From assembly GCF_020921035.1 (NCBI RefSeq), contig NC_063158.1, positions 22,244,178 through 22,308,177 on the forward strand: a DNA stretch of 64,000 bases, read 5' to 3'. Of this stretch, positions 51,895-62,619 are shown piece by piece. This DNA comes from Rhodamnia argentea. Lineage: Eukaryota > Streptophyta > Magnoliopsida > Myrtales > Myrtaceae. The stretch's first letter is position 1. Each line of letters begins with the position of its first letter. Both the position numbers and the translations under genes were made by a program. The notes below the pieces were generated by a model that was not told the DNA's origin, made no database searches, and was given only the letters and a program-made list of their open reading frames with translations.

Positions 51895-52080
51895 AAAGAG
51901 GAGAGAAAATGATTTCCTTTTATTAAAAAGAGAAAATCATTTTCTCCACTCTTGAAAGTGCTCTTTCCATGAGAGGAAAACATTTTTCTTCACTCATTTA
52001 TTCTCTGAAACGAACATAGAGAAATCCCAAAAACATTTTAAATAGAAATTATTTTCCGCAAAACGAATAGAGCCTAAAGT
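51895..52080. mobile_element. MITE fragment (CGCAAAACGAATAGAGCC end)
   Basis: AGAAAATGATTTCC and its complement AAATCATTTTCT, and the right end ATTATTTTCCGCAAAACGAAT, match the end type of the MITEs at 61.1 and 63.6 kb. The left terminus is not clear. Confidence 0.45.
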
Positions 52081-52379
52081 CTGGTCTTTGTTTCATAAAC
52101 AAGTTGGGCTCCGGTGATGGTGATGCCACACTGTAGATGCTTAGCTAGCTATCACAAAGCTTTGAAAACTGAAATATAAATTTGCATAGCTGCTAGTATA
52201 TATGGATAATGCACACTTTATAAAAATATATATGTACCATCAATTATCAAAGGAATAAATAACTTGCCATGATGTGCCAGTGTCACGTACTAGAAGTTAT
52301 GTAACCCAACCGACCGATGACATAGCATAGATGATCAACGAGACTTAAAGTATCTTGATCTCTAGTGTTCTTGAGTCCT

Positions 52380-52690
52380 TGAGAATATTTTAGGGACGGG
52401 CAATACTGTAAATGTATCATATTCTAGAGCATTCTTGTCCTAAATGTCTGCAGCTGGTAGATAGGGAGATGCAACCTCCACCATTAGATCTAGAGTCGAT
52501 CAACGCTAGTCATTAAAAGACCTCATGTATAAATAGGGAGCTCTCCCCTCACTTGTAATCACCCAACACATTTTCAATAGAAACACTTTCTCTCCCATAG
52601 CTTCTCTCTCTACTTTCTCTCTCTACGATCCAAGTGGGCTAGTGAGCGATTGATTCTTGGGAAAGGCTTGGCTTGGGTGTCTCACAATCC
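52380..52690 (+). mobile_element. LTR fragment, Copia-like
   Basis: A TATA box (TGTATAAATAGGGAGC, near 52528), a following pyrimidine-rich leader with CACTTGTAATCACC, and a terminal TGTCTCACA are laid out like the promoter and R-U5 end of a plant Copia LTR. The left boundary is unclear and no internal region or coding sequence is attached. It is a broken fossil. Confidence 0.4.
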
Positions 52691-52870
52691 AAAGAGCCTA
52701 ATTTTGAAACGGTCGGCGTTCACATCGGCGATTTTCGATCACAATTGGCCGAATGAGCTGAATTGACCAAACGCGAAAAAGTTTAAAATCGAATTGACAA
52801 AATTAAAAGTTTTAAAACTGAATTGACAAAAATGTAATAGGTTGTAAGACTTTTTGGACAATTTTCTCTT
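52690..52870. mobile_element. Inverted-repeat transposon fragment, 'TTTAGGACTNAATTGNCA' family
   Basis: Only the right arm is present: AAAATCGAATTGACAAAATT and AAAACTGAATTGACAAAAATG units, ending GACTTTTTGGACAATTTTC as in the fuller copies. Confidence 0.6.
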
Positions 52871-53439
52871 ACTAAAAGGAGTCACTCCGATGAAGGTGCA
52901 AAACTTTTAACTCGGGCTCCCATCATTACGGTGATCGTTCATGTTGTCCATCCGAAAACTTGTCTTTTGGTTGCTCCCATCAAACATTTTCGGTGGAAAG
53001 AAGAGGAATAACCCAACATCTTGGAGCATTTGATGTGGGCACGCTTCATTAATAACATTCCACTTCTACTTAGGAACAAGAGCCATTCGTTACAAATTCA
53101 AATTGAGAAATTGAGATGCCACATTTATGGGGAAATATATCAAGTGCACTACAAAGTTGTGAGTTAGTGAAACAGGATCCAATATACTATACTGCAGGTT
53201 AGAAAAAAAGTGCCTGCCATCAAACATAAATGCCAAAGCTAATGCAGCCATGAAATGTGTCGTTTTAGAGGCTGATGAAGAACAAATATGAACAAGAGTA
53301 GGAACTCCCCTTTTTCCACTTGAGAGCATTATCAAGCATGAAAGCAAGATTACACAGAGCACTAGTGGCACATCCACATACATTCTGAAAATAACATTGT
53401 AAATTACACTCAATTTATCTGATTTCATGTTCATTCACC

Positions 53440-53945
53440 AAACCTTGTGAATTCCATAATTGAGTGGTTCCGTGGCATTTAATTCCCTTTTATTTTCTTT
53501 TTTTATTTTAATTTATTTTTTATTTTTTCCCCTTGCTTTTCACCCGTAGTCGGTCTCGGGCGAAGATCGGCCTAGCCTCGGGCCGGTGAAGCCACCCCCG
53601 GCTAGTGAGGGCTAGCCGTCCTCTGGCAAGCAAGGGTCACCTTGCCTAGGCGGCTCGTAGGCCACAAGCAAGGCCGACCCTCGTCTAGTGGCCGACGAGG
53701 ATGATCGTGCCCTTGCCATGTTATTTCAAAGAAGGGCCCGACAAATAACAAAGGAAAAATAAAAGAAATGCAAAAAATGAAAAGAAAAAAAAGAAAAAAA
53801 TTAGAAAATGACTGAAATGTCATTTGTCGGGCCCTTCTTTGAAATAACAAGGATACTTCAAGCCATTATTTCAAATAAGGCCCACTTCAAGCTTTTATTT
53901 GAGAAATGATGACAGTTCGGGCCTTTATTTGGAATTTTCTCTAGA
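53440..53945. mobile_element. Inverted-repeat element with GC-rich core, copy 2
   Basis: The GC-rich core (53545-53705: GGGCGAAGATCGGCCTAGCC, AGTGAGGGCTAGCC) is followed by arm units like those of 40.43-41.15 kb (TTTCAAATAAGGCCCACTTCAAGC, GGGCCTTTATTTGGAATTTTC). It contains a perfect 28-bp hairpin, 53719-53746 with 53822-53849. Confidence 0.55.
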
Positions 53946-54597
53946 TTTGAGCAGGCCCATCAGTACGTTCTCGTACATGTTTGACTCCATCTTTTTGTGG
54001 ATTCGGCCCCACTAAATTTTGAAATTGCAAACTTGACCGCGTTAGAACTTAGAAGGCCCAAATTAGAACGAGAAAAGCCCAAGATCTAGAAAACTCATTC
54101 AATTATTTTTGCAGCATTTTTCGGGAATGCTTAAAACTAGAAGCACGAAAAATGTTTTCGGACCATCACGGTCTATATAACATTAGAAAACTAGAATTGA
54201 TGTGTGACAGGAAATTTAAAGAACAGAAAGAGAAAGAGATAATAATAAATAAATAAAAACGTTAACCCCAAACTTTCACAAACAAATTTGAAAGTATGGT
54301 CCTCTTAAATATAGGCTCTAAGATGGAGCGGTTCCGGGATCAAATCTATCCTATTTGTTTTATAGAAATCTCATGACCGATATTACACACACATACATAC
54401 ATATATATTTTAACTCATGACTAGTAAAGTCTTGGTGATTGAATGGTCTTGTGTGCCTACTTCAAGCTGCCGTTCTCCCTATCACTATTTTCTTTATGCA
54501 AATGAGTTGTATAAGTTTGGTTCTAAATAGGTTCGATCCTCAAACCAGCCTGCTTGGCGGGTTACCGATTGGAATTGAGATTTGGACTAGCTCTTCT

Positions 54598-56232
54598 CTA
54601 TGTTACACGGACACGGGACACGACACGCGACACGACTTGTTTGACGAAAGATTCACGGAGATTTGCCTCGTAAAATGTCGAGATTCCCAGCTGCTAATCT
54701 TGATTAGCAAAATTCTGTTTCTCTCTTGGATTGATTTCCTCATCTATTTTGTTGTTTTCCTTCTTCGTTAGTTTTGTCTCTATACTTTCTCGTCCAAAAC
54801 TTCCTTCTACGTGAAATATTTTTCTTAGACTAAGAACGTCATTGGATCCTAGACTCTCCATGAGATTGACATAAATAAACTAAGAGAAGCAAGTCGAGAG
54901 TCATTCTCGTGGATTCACAAGAGGGAAGGAAAGAGAGGAGACTGGGTTTGACGAAAGATTCACGGAGTTCAATGGGCTCAACGCTCAATCCCGAAGATTC
55001 AATTAAGGATAGAGTTACTGCTTAAATCCATTTGGCGCAACTCCAATTAAAGGACATAGTCAATCTCTAATTATCTATTTAATGAATGATTAAGTAGCGG
55101 AGTCAAAATTTAGAGGTCGAAATTCAGTAGATTTTTATTGCACAAAGTCTCTTAGTAATATCATTTTTAACTTTATTTATTAATTTTTTTACTTTAGTGT
55201 GCATTTTTTATCGGATAACATATACCAGTGAAAGCTTAAAATAAGTTAAATGAGTAGTATAGGTTTTTCTAGAATATTAGTGTGTTTTCGTGATATGGGT
55301 CAAAACAGGTCGGGTCGGGTATAAGTCATTAAATATGGGTCAAAACGGGTTAGTTGGATCAATACAAGTCGGACCATATTTGAACCGACCCAAACTCGAC
55401 CCGACTCGACCCACCCGTTTGACACGTCTACTTGAGGGTGATAGAAAATCAAATTAGAAGGAATGCTTTTTCTACGATGGGTTTTGGCAACCCGATCTAT
55501 CATCTTATTTCCTTCTCTGTCACAAGGGGCCATTCTTAAGTATGAAAAAAGATTCAGCTAAGGCTTTCTTGATAAGTAACATTACCTTCCGCAAGGGCTG
55601 ATCTGTGCTACTTAAACACCTTATCAGATCAGACCGATCTAAGAGTAGTTTCAAAATAGCTTCAGATATCGATCGAAAGTGTTGTGGGGTTGCAATAGAG
55701 CGACCACTTTGGTTTTCATAGCAGAGGCGCGAGCAATGGAGGGGGAGCAGAGGAGTGATACCTTGAGGCGGCACGGCAAGAGCAGAGGCGCGAGCAGAGA
55801 CCAGCGATCAAGGCGACGAGTTGAGGTGCAAGCAGAAGCTAGTCGACGGTCGCGAGAGGGAGAGGGAGAGGCCGGCGCGAGCAGAAGCAGGCGATGGGAG
55901 TCGGAGTCACGATGGGAGCCGACGACGGCGGCAAGTTGCAAGAGGCAGAGGGAGAGGCCGGTGAACACTCAACAACGGCAAGAGGGAGAGGGAGAGGTGA
56001 GTCGGGCAACCGAAAGGGATGACTTAGAAATTAGGTCAATAATTGGGCATTTTGTCTATTTTAACACCGTCCCTCACGTGTCCGTGTAGTTGACCGCGAG
56101 TCCGGACTCGGACACGCGTTGACCGCGTATCCAAGAAGAGTCTGACGGTGTCCAACCGTGTCGGACACGTGTCTGAATCTGACACGTGTCCGACACGGAA
56201 AAAAATTCCAAAACTGCAAGTCCGTGTAACAT
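54598..56232. mobile_element. Mutator-like non-autonomous DNA transposon
   Basis: The left end CTATGTTACACGGAC and the reverse complement of the right end, ATGTTACACGGAC, form short terminal inverted repeats, each followed by runs of GGACACG/CGACACG words. The flanks AGCTCTTCT and AGCACTTCT look like a 9-bp target-site duplication with one mismatch, the length used by Mutator-like elements. Inside are an Arg/Glu-rich open frame (55679-56089), which is low-complexity and unlike transposases, and a smaller nested GGGTCGGGT repeat (55290-55430). Confidence 0.6.
55285..55435. mobile_element. Nested fold-back element (GGGTCAAAACGGGTT type)
   Basis: CAGGTCGGGTCGGGT and GGGTCAAAACGGGTT on the left are complementary to CGACCCGACTCGACCC and ACCCGTTTGACACG on the right. 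Such motifs are common in subterminal regions of plant hAT-type MITEs; the family is inferred. Confidence 0.45.
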
Positions 56233-56653
56233 AGCACTTCTTCTTGGAAATGATTGGAAAAATGCTGGTTCAGCCTGGTGCCCCGGTTGGACCGGCCCGA
56301 TTGCTCTACCGGTCTACCCTACTAAATATCGTTAGCCGCTACTCACCACAACACTAATCTGGTGCAGGACTTTTTCGCCACACCCTCGCACGTGTGCCTT
56401 GCTATCCTCAAACTCGAAAGGAAAAAACAAAGAACAAGTTCATGCTCAACTTCTGTTAGTGCAATGAACTTTTACGATACACAGCTCATGATATACAGTA
56501 TACGAATATACACTTCTCTAAGGTGCGCACAACATCCAGAGAATCACCACATCCTTCGCAGCGAGCCACCGAAGGATTTCGCGAATCATAACTGGCAGGG
56601 AAAAATAACAATGTAGTAGTAGTAATAACGAGGCCGCGAGGTCGAAGATCGAG

Positions 56654-59600
56654 CTAGTCTCGAATGATTGCATCGACGACGGGGCGAAGCGTCTGGAAGA
56701 CCAGGTAATAAGTCTTGTCGGAGGGGTGTATCGAATCCCAGAACACGTATCTGGAAGCATCCGGGCACACGAACGACTTGGGGTTGCACATGAACGACGC
56801 CTCGAGCATCCCAGTCCCGCAACATCCGCTCAGAGCTTGGTCGAACCCTGCATCATTTCGGAAATAAAAACGTCAGAAAAGGAGCGATCTGATCAAATGA
56901 GAAAGAGGGTAAAGATCGAGGGACTCGCCATAACTCGGGAACCTCTGGATCACGTCGCTCAAGGGTTGGTATATGTCTGCGTAATAGATTCTGGAGCCTT
57001 GACTCGCCAAGCTGCTTTGCATGGAGGCCAGCTCCTTCTGGAGGAGGGCGTTGTAGTCTCTCGCCACCGACGAGAACTGGTCCATGCAGCCTCTCTGCAG
57101 GAGGGGGCTGTTCGAGTTGAGTGTGATCATGATGGGCAAGCAACCCATCGGAGGCAGACCCACCACGCCCACCCTTCTTGCTCCTTCCTCCCATAAACCC
57201 TGAATTCAGGAAATTAGAGAGGCATAGAGGCAAAAAAGTTAGAGCCCAATTGGAGTAAAGTAAGCTACTAGCCTAACAGTCTGACAGTCATACAATCTCC
57301 CAATCAATAAGTGTTTTATTCAAATCACGCGGTGATAGTGTAGGTTAAGATTGCACTATCTCTGATGGTACTGTCAGAAAAGCAATTTCATGAAGTAAAT
57401 TACACAAATTGGCCTTCAAAACTTGAACTATCCAAATTATTGATCATGCTGGAAAACTTGGGATCGATGCAATCGAGTTACATCTTAAACTTGTTTTCAA
57501 AACGTGCAATTACACTCTTTGCAGTTTTAGGACTTCGGGAAATTTTTACAACTTAATTACCCTTTTTTGTGACTTAAGATTCCATTGCACCGATCGAGAA
57601 GGTCTACGACTTAACATCGTTTGTTTTTAGGTTAGGTTTGGGACTTCCCCTCTGTGGATTAGTGAATTCTCGAAGGTGTACTGACACGAGTACTGAATTC
57701 TTAGGCTGGTGGATCTCTATCTGATGGGGAACCGAGAGAGCTCGTTGACTAGTGAGGACTAGTCTCAACGGTACTGCCAACTTTGAGACCCACCTATTCA
57801 ATTGCGGATGATCGTTCTCAACCACCTCCCTCAGTGGCCTATCCACAGATTGAAGATGGAGAATTCACATGAGCTTTCTCTGAGAAAGCCAACAACATAG
57901 GCCATCAAATTCCAAAACATTCGAATTCACTTTCGATCCGGTCATTCTAATTACCGGCCCCGATCTCAATCTCGATCGCCAGCTTACATGGAGGCTGAAA
58001 GATGCTGTCGGTAGACATCACGACGACTTTGGTACTTAGTTAATATAGTGTTGGAGTGTGGTTCATACTCTCTTGCGATAGGAAAGTACATAGGTCCCCG
58101 TCCACACCGAGCGAGCGAGGTGCGGGGGAACTGCCCCGACGAGAGTCTCAAGGGGCCAGCACCTCTTGGACTTCAGATGACTTTTATGATTTAAGCAAAT
58201 AATTTTTCGTAATTTGAACTTAAGTTTGTGAATAGCTACTGCTATATATACTCTTTTTTATTTTTAATTGAGTAATGAAACAAGAGATACAAAAGATACG
58301 AGGTGCTAATTATAGTGAAATCCTCTACCGGACGTAGCTCTAGCTTAACGGTGAACCAGGATAAAATCTTGTGTCTCGATTTCTCTGTCTCGCTTTACGT
58401 TTTACTTCTATTTGATTGTGCGCCGAATTCTAACATATAGATCACTCAAATCTTAGTAACTTTCATTTCCAATCACTTGGCTTTTAATTACTTACATACC
58501 TATTCAATATAAGTCACTTTCAATCATCAAAAGTTAGCTCGAAGTCTATATTTTGTAGTATGTGATCGTCTTCAATGAACGAAATTAATGAAGCCGAAAT
58601 GGAAGGGGGTGTAATTTGATGTTACGTTCTCGAGGACAATACAGGATCAGAGAGAATGATATACCTTAGTGAGGTCTTTCACGTGTTGCAACAAGAATTG
58701 CTGGTAGGTGGCGACGGTGAAGTTCCGCCGCCGGACGGGGACAGTGAAGTAATTGACGACGAAATCGTTGGTGCCGGCGCTCACGAGGAAGGCAGCCTTG
58801 TTGATGTGGCGCTCCATGCTTTGCTTCCCCATCGTCGACGCGAGCCGCTTCTTGTACTCTTTGAAGTACTCCAGTTGCTTTGGCATTGACACCACATTCT
58901 GCAAGGTTGTTCATACACAAACGTAGTTTTAAACACACAATTGGAAATATTAGGGGACCCAAAAAAAACTTTGGGAGCCCTTTTGCATTCTATGGCTTGT
59001 GCATTTTCCGGCGTGCCGGTGACGGGTTTTCTTCTCATTTACCAGCCACTCGGAGGCGGAGGGTCGGCCTAGTGCTGGCACCGGCAACCTTGTGGCATAG
59101 TTTTAAGGGTATTGTTCTCCAAGGCAAAAGTAGAAGGAAATTTTGAATTTGAAACAAAGAGAGAGGGAGATGTACGCTAAGAGCTGGTGTTAAAGGGTCG
59201 TATCCAGAACCAGCAGAAGCAAAGCTCACACCAGTCTTCAAATCCTCAAAGCTAAGGCTTGGGTCCAAATACGCCGGCACATAGTCTTTAATCCCGATGT
59301 ACGATACTGCGTTGATTTAGAAAACCAATGCAATAAATACAGCACGCTTTTCAAAGATTCATGCAGCCTAACTAAATGTGCTTTCCGATATCTTGCAGAA
59401 GTGGCCAAACACCATCGTCCACGAGAGGAATCAAGAGTCCTATGCAGACTCACCGATGTAGTCGCTCGCCAGCCGGCCGTTCGTGAACCTCCCCGTCGGC
59501 ACCTGGTCGGCGAAATCCCTGCCGTAAGGCGGGAAGTCGCTCTTGAACGCCGTCCTCACGTAGTTATTGTTCCCCGGGTCAACCGTCGAGTCCCCGAAGA

Positions 59601-59736
59601 CAAGCATGGCCGAGACCGTGTTGTTCAAGGCCCGGGCGCGCTTCGAGGGGAGAGCTCGAAGGGCCCGCAGGGACAGGAAGAGAACGAGGGCTCTCAAGAA
59701 GAAGTGTCGGGCGCGGCATGAACGATCCGTCCGCAT
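56654..59736 (-). CDS. GDSL esterase/lipase (5 exons, 370 aa), gene 2
   Basis: Minus-strand exons are 59736-59454, 59306-59176, 58898-58665, 57199-56929 and 56847-56654; phases (1, 0, 0, 1) equal those of gene 1, and exons 2 and 3 have identical lengths (131 and 234 nt). Blocks: FGDSTVDPGNNN (Ser50), GVSFASAGSGYD, GTND (Asn182) and WDSIHP (Asp344, His347). The N-terminus HFFLRALVLFLSL is a signal peptide, so the enzyme is probably secreted; the substrate is unknown. The last intron (56928-56848, 81 bp) has a GC donor, G|GCGAGT. An upstream in-frame ATG at 59796 would add 20 residues, but a TATA box abuts it, so 59736 is preferred. Intron 3 carries a solo LTR. Confidence 0.93.
58049..58435 (+). 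mobile_element. Solo LTR (Copia-like), 387 bp, in GDSL gene 2 intron 3
   Basis: It begins TGTTGGAGTG and ends TTCTAACA, so the termini are the inverted TGTT/AACA. It is flanked on both sides by TATAG (58044-58048 and 58436-58440), a perfect 5-bp target-site duplication. The right third (CTCTACCGGACGTAG, GGTGAACCAGG, TCTTGTGTCTCG) is the R-U5 layout typical of plant Copia LTRs. No internal region remains, so it is a fossil left by LTR-LTR recombination; the intact flanks suggest a fairly young age. Confidence 0.85.
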
Positions 59737-59796
59737 CTTCGGTCGCGGAAGTGATCGAGGAAACAAGGAGCGACGCGAGCGAACCCGGGGCTCCAT

Positions 59797-59803
59797 CTTT
59801 ATA
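59797..59803 (-). promoter_or_regulatory. TATA box of GDSL gene 2
   Basis: On the minus strand CTATAAAGATGG places TATAAAG immediately before the ATG at 59796. Transcription would start about 30 bp further in, so the first usable ATG is at 59736. Confidence 0.6.
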
Positions 59804-61090
59804 GCTGCATTGAGTTGCTGCACGAGTTCGGTCAAGACAAGACTGACGAAGTCGGTCAGCTTACGACAGGAAAATTTGTGGGGAACTTAGGCGTGGTTGT
59901 CTCTTGCGCTGTGGTTGGTTGGCTATGGTTTGGAAATCATAACGTTTGGATTTTGCCATGCGTTTAAGTCTTTTGTGTCTCTCTCAACTACCTTAGGTAC
60001 TAGAGCGAGAGCATATTCGTCACTGGGTCAAGAAGAAACGATGTTTCCAAGAAGCGTGAGTTGTGCAAGTTAACGTAGCTTCAACATTTCTTGTCTCGCA
60101 TGCAGAGAATGTCGTCGTAAATTGAGTGTGGTATTAGTATACTAAAGATCCAAAATAGAAGATATTATTATACTAATTAAGTTTGGTTTAGCCGGGCTTT
60201 GATATAAAGAGCTTCTACTTAAGAAAGAAAACTTAAGCTGATCGGTGGTTGAGAGTGATCATATGTAGATGAAACTCCTTTCCTACTCAATGAGTGAGTT
60301 TATGTAATGAACCTACATGTATTCACCTAGTTCGCTTTTAGCTGAATTTCTCACGCTCTCTAGCCAAGACCCTCGATTGGAAATTATTCAACCCAAGTAG
60401 ATCATCTACGACATTTGTCAAATTGGGGTCACCAATCCAACACGTGAGAACACAAGCATCCCAGTCAACAATACGCATGTATCCTATGGCGCTTCTGTCA
60501 TCCCGCGACTTGAATCATTCATTCACCCATATCCGCTTCGTTAGAGAAGCGGCGACTCAATGATATCGCCGCCGGTGTCGTAGGAATTCCAATGTATACC
60601 TAATATGAGTCCTTGCGCACACATTCCTTCCTCCGTTTCGGATCATCACAAGTCCCTCGAAATGTCTTCTTGGGACAAATCGCAATTCCCAACATTTCTT
60701 TGGACTCTTTTCTTTTTCTTAGTGAATAGAGCCTCTCGTCTTCTTCGACTGTCTGCGTTTAACTTTGGCAGCTGCATGAACGATCCATCTTTATCTTCTG
60801 ATGGCAGACTCGATTTCAAAGAAAGAAGCAGCCAACTCCCTCTTTCGTCTCCAGCCCTCCCAAGCCTTCCAATTCAGTGTAACGTTTGATTTCACATTAC
60901 TTGTCGTGTCAACTCGCCTCCAAAGTCCTACGTCTCAGCTTCACACGTGTAGCTGGTAAGTTCACATTCATCCGACACGTGTAGGTCATTATGGCTTCAC
61001 TAGACTACAATACATATAGTTAATTTCATTTTGTACTTTCTAGAGTTTGGTTTAATTCCATGTGATCTTAGAGAATGCAATTTTTCGTAT
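59804..61090. other. GDSL gene 2 upstream region and unassigned intergenic DNA
   Basis: No gene is supported. The plus-strand frame at 60605-60889 has no recognisable domain; a short GCATGAACGATCC word in it also occurs in GDSL gene 2 exon 1 and may be chance. Confidence 0.45.
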
Positions 61091-61092
61091 AT

Positions 61093-61338
61093 CAAGGCTT
61101 TATTTGTTTCGCGAAAAATAAGTAATTTGAAAAATATTTTTCTTAAACAATTGCATGTGTCGCTTGAAATAATTAGTCAATGAAAAAATTAATCACCACT
61201 AAGAATTTATGTCTAAACATTTGCGAAGAGGATGAAAATATTTTTCATTTGCTAATTTTTGTAAGCGATATAAACGATTATTTTTTAAAAAATATTTTTT
61301 AAATCATTCATTTTTCGTGAAACAAATCGAATCTAAAT
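61093..61338. mobile_element. Complete MITE (TTTGTTTCGCGAAAAATAA family)
   Basis: The left arm GCTTTATTTGTTTCGCGAAA is matched by the reverse complement of the right end, GATTCGATTTGTTTCACGAAA, and the complementarity continues inward for about 70 bp with mismatches (TGTGTCGCTT against ATATCGCTT). The size of ~246 bp, AT-richness and lack of coding are typical of MITEs. Confidence 0.75.
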
Positions 61339-61339
61339 G

Positions 61340-62619
61340 GCGAAAATTATGATGGGCAAAATTAGAAGAGGAAAAATTCAAAAAAAACTTCTTTTTTTTT
61401 TAAGTGACGGGCTGATTCAATAGAAGGTTCTTCAATAAGCAACCTCTTGACTGAAGAACCTTGCGGTTGATGTAAAGTAAGGTCATGAGACACTCTACAT
61501 ATTCTTTTCCAAAAGAACATATTATGCTTAGGCATTAGAATGCGTAAAATTAAGTGGAGAAAAGAACTGCCGCGCAATAGGCGGATGAAGACATTAAACC
61601 CTTGAAAAAAAAAAATTAGCAAGAAAGAAGAAGATATGTCTACACATGCCTGTTTCTCCAGACTATAAATAGAAGAGGTTGCTCTATAACCAAACCCTAA
61701 TCTAAGTAGAATTTGAGTCATTCACCAACCCTAATCGAAATAAAATCCAAGTCATTCTTGTGTTTAGTGATGAAATATCGCAAATCGCTTGCCTCTAAAA
61801 TTCACACGCTCTTTATATACGTGCGGTCGCCCTCCATCTATCAATTTAAACATTTAATTTTGGACCTCCTAACATTTAGGATCACATTACAACTTGCCAA
61901 AAAGCAAGGATACTTAACATTCTTGGAGTGAATAATATCATTTAGAAAATTTTCGAGTGATTTGGGTAACCAAGTTTCAAGTGAGAGAATAATTGTATGG
62001 TTACGAACTTAGCAACGATGTTAGCTTTAACAGTGTTTACATGTTCGCGCACCGAACCCGAATGAATACGAATTTAATTTTCCAAGTTCTTGTGACGCAA
62101 AATCGATCGTGCATCTATTTTTGTGCTAGCTAAGTTAATCACTTGTTTTAGAAAAAGAGTCATGTTTTCATTCATCCCTAGTTAAATGAGATTTCCTCCT
62201 ACCAGCCATCTAATTGGTGAGTTATATACACATGGACATCACCCGCATTTATCTATAAAGATGGTCAACCGAAACATCATGTCATCGATTCCCAAGCTGC
62301 CGTTAACAACCTTTACGAGCATGGATAGACCAAAGATCCCGAGGTATGCCGGTGACGGTCGCCCCGACCCCGGTCCCGGCCATGCAATCCTCCTCTACTC
62401 GAGTCTTGTCGATTCTATGTTCACGATCTCCAATAATGCAACGACATTGGCCTAAATCTCTAAGTTTCTTCGTCTGCCAACTCCTAGAAGTAATGCATGT
62501 CCACACAAAAGGACAGCTTATGTTCACAATATTACAGATCATGTATGACAACACAGACTTTATAATATTTGGGTAATTTATACACATCACGTATCTAAAC
62601 ATGTAATCTAAACTTATTT
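61340..62619. other. Unassigned intergenic DNA
   Basis: No gene or clear repeat was recognised. Open frames at 61362-61721 (minus) and 62186-62689 (both strands) give no known domain. Confidence 0.45.

Larger units (their letters stand above)
54415..56330 (+). repeat. Dispersed repeat, copy 2, interrupted by an insertion
   Basis: The left part (54415-54597) matches 51450-51640. The homology resumes past the insertion near 56240 (CTTCTTGG), followed by GGTTCAGCCTGGTGCCCCGG. The 1.6 kb between are the Mutator-like element. Confidence 0.65.
50923..56653. other. Interval between the two convergent GDSL genes
   Basis: It contains the 3' flanks of both genes, a 36-bp tandem repeat, two copies of a ~250-bp dispersed repeat, an LTR fragment, an inverted-repeat/GC-core element and a Mutator-like insertion. 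No additional host gene was recognised. Confidence 0.6.

Noticed and set aside
55679-56089. 136-codon Arg/Glu-rich frame inside the Mutator-like element
   Set aside because: Low-complexity, dominated by GAGAGG-type repeats; no transposase or zinc-finger motif seen, so not called as a gene.
60605-60889. 94-codon plus-strand frame with GCATGAACGATCC shared with GDSL gene 2
   Set aside because: The shared word is short and the rest does not align; no GDSL block is present, so it is not a third lipase copy.
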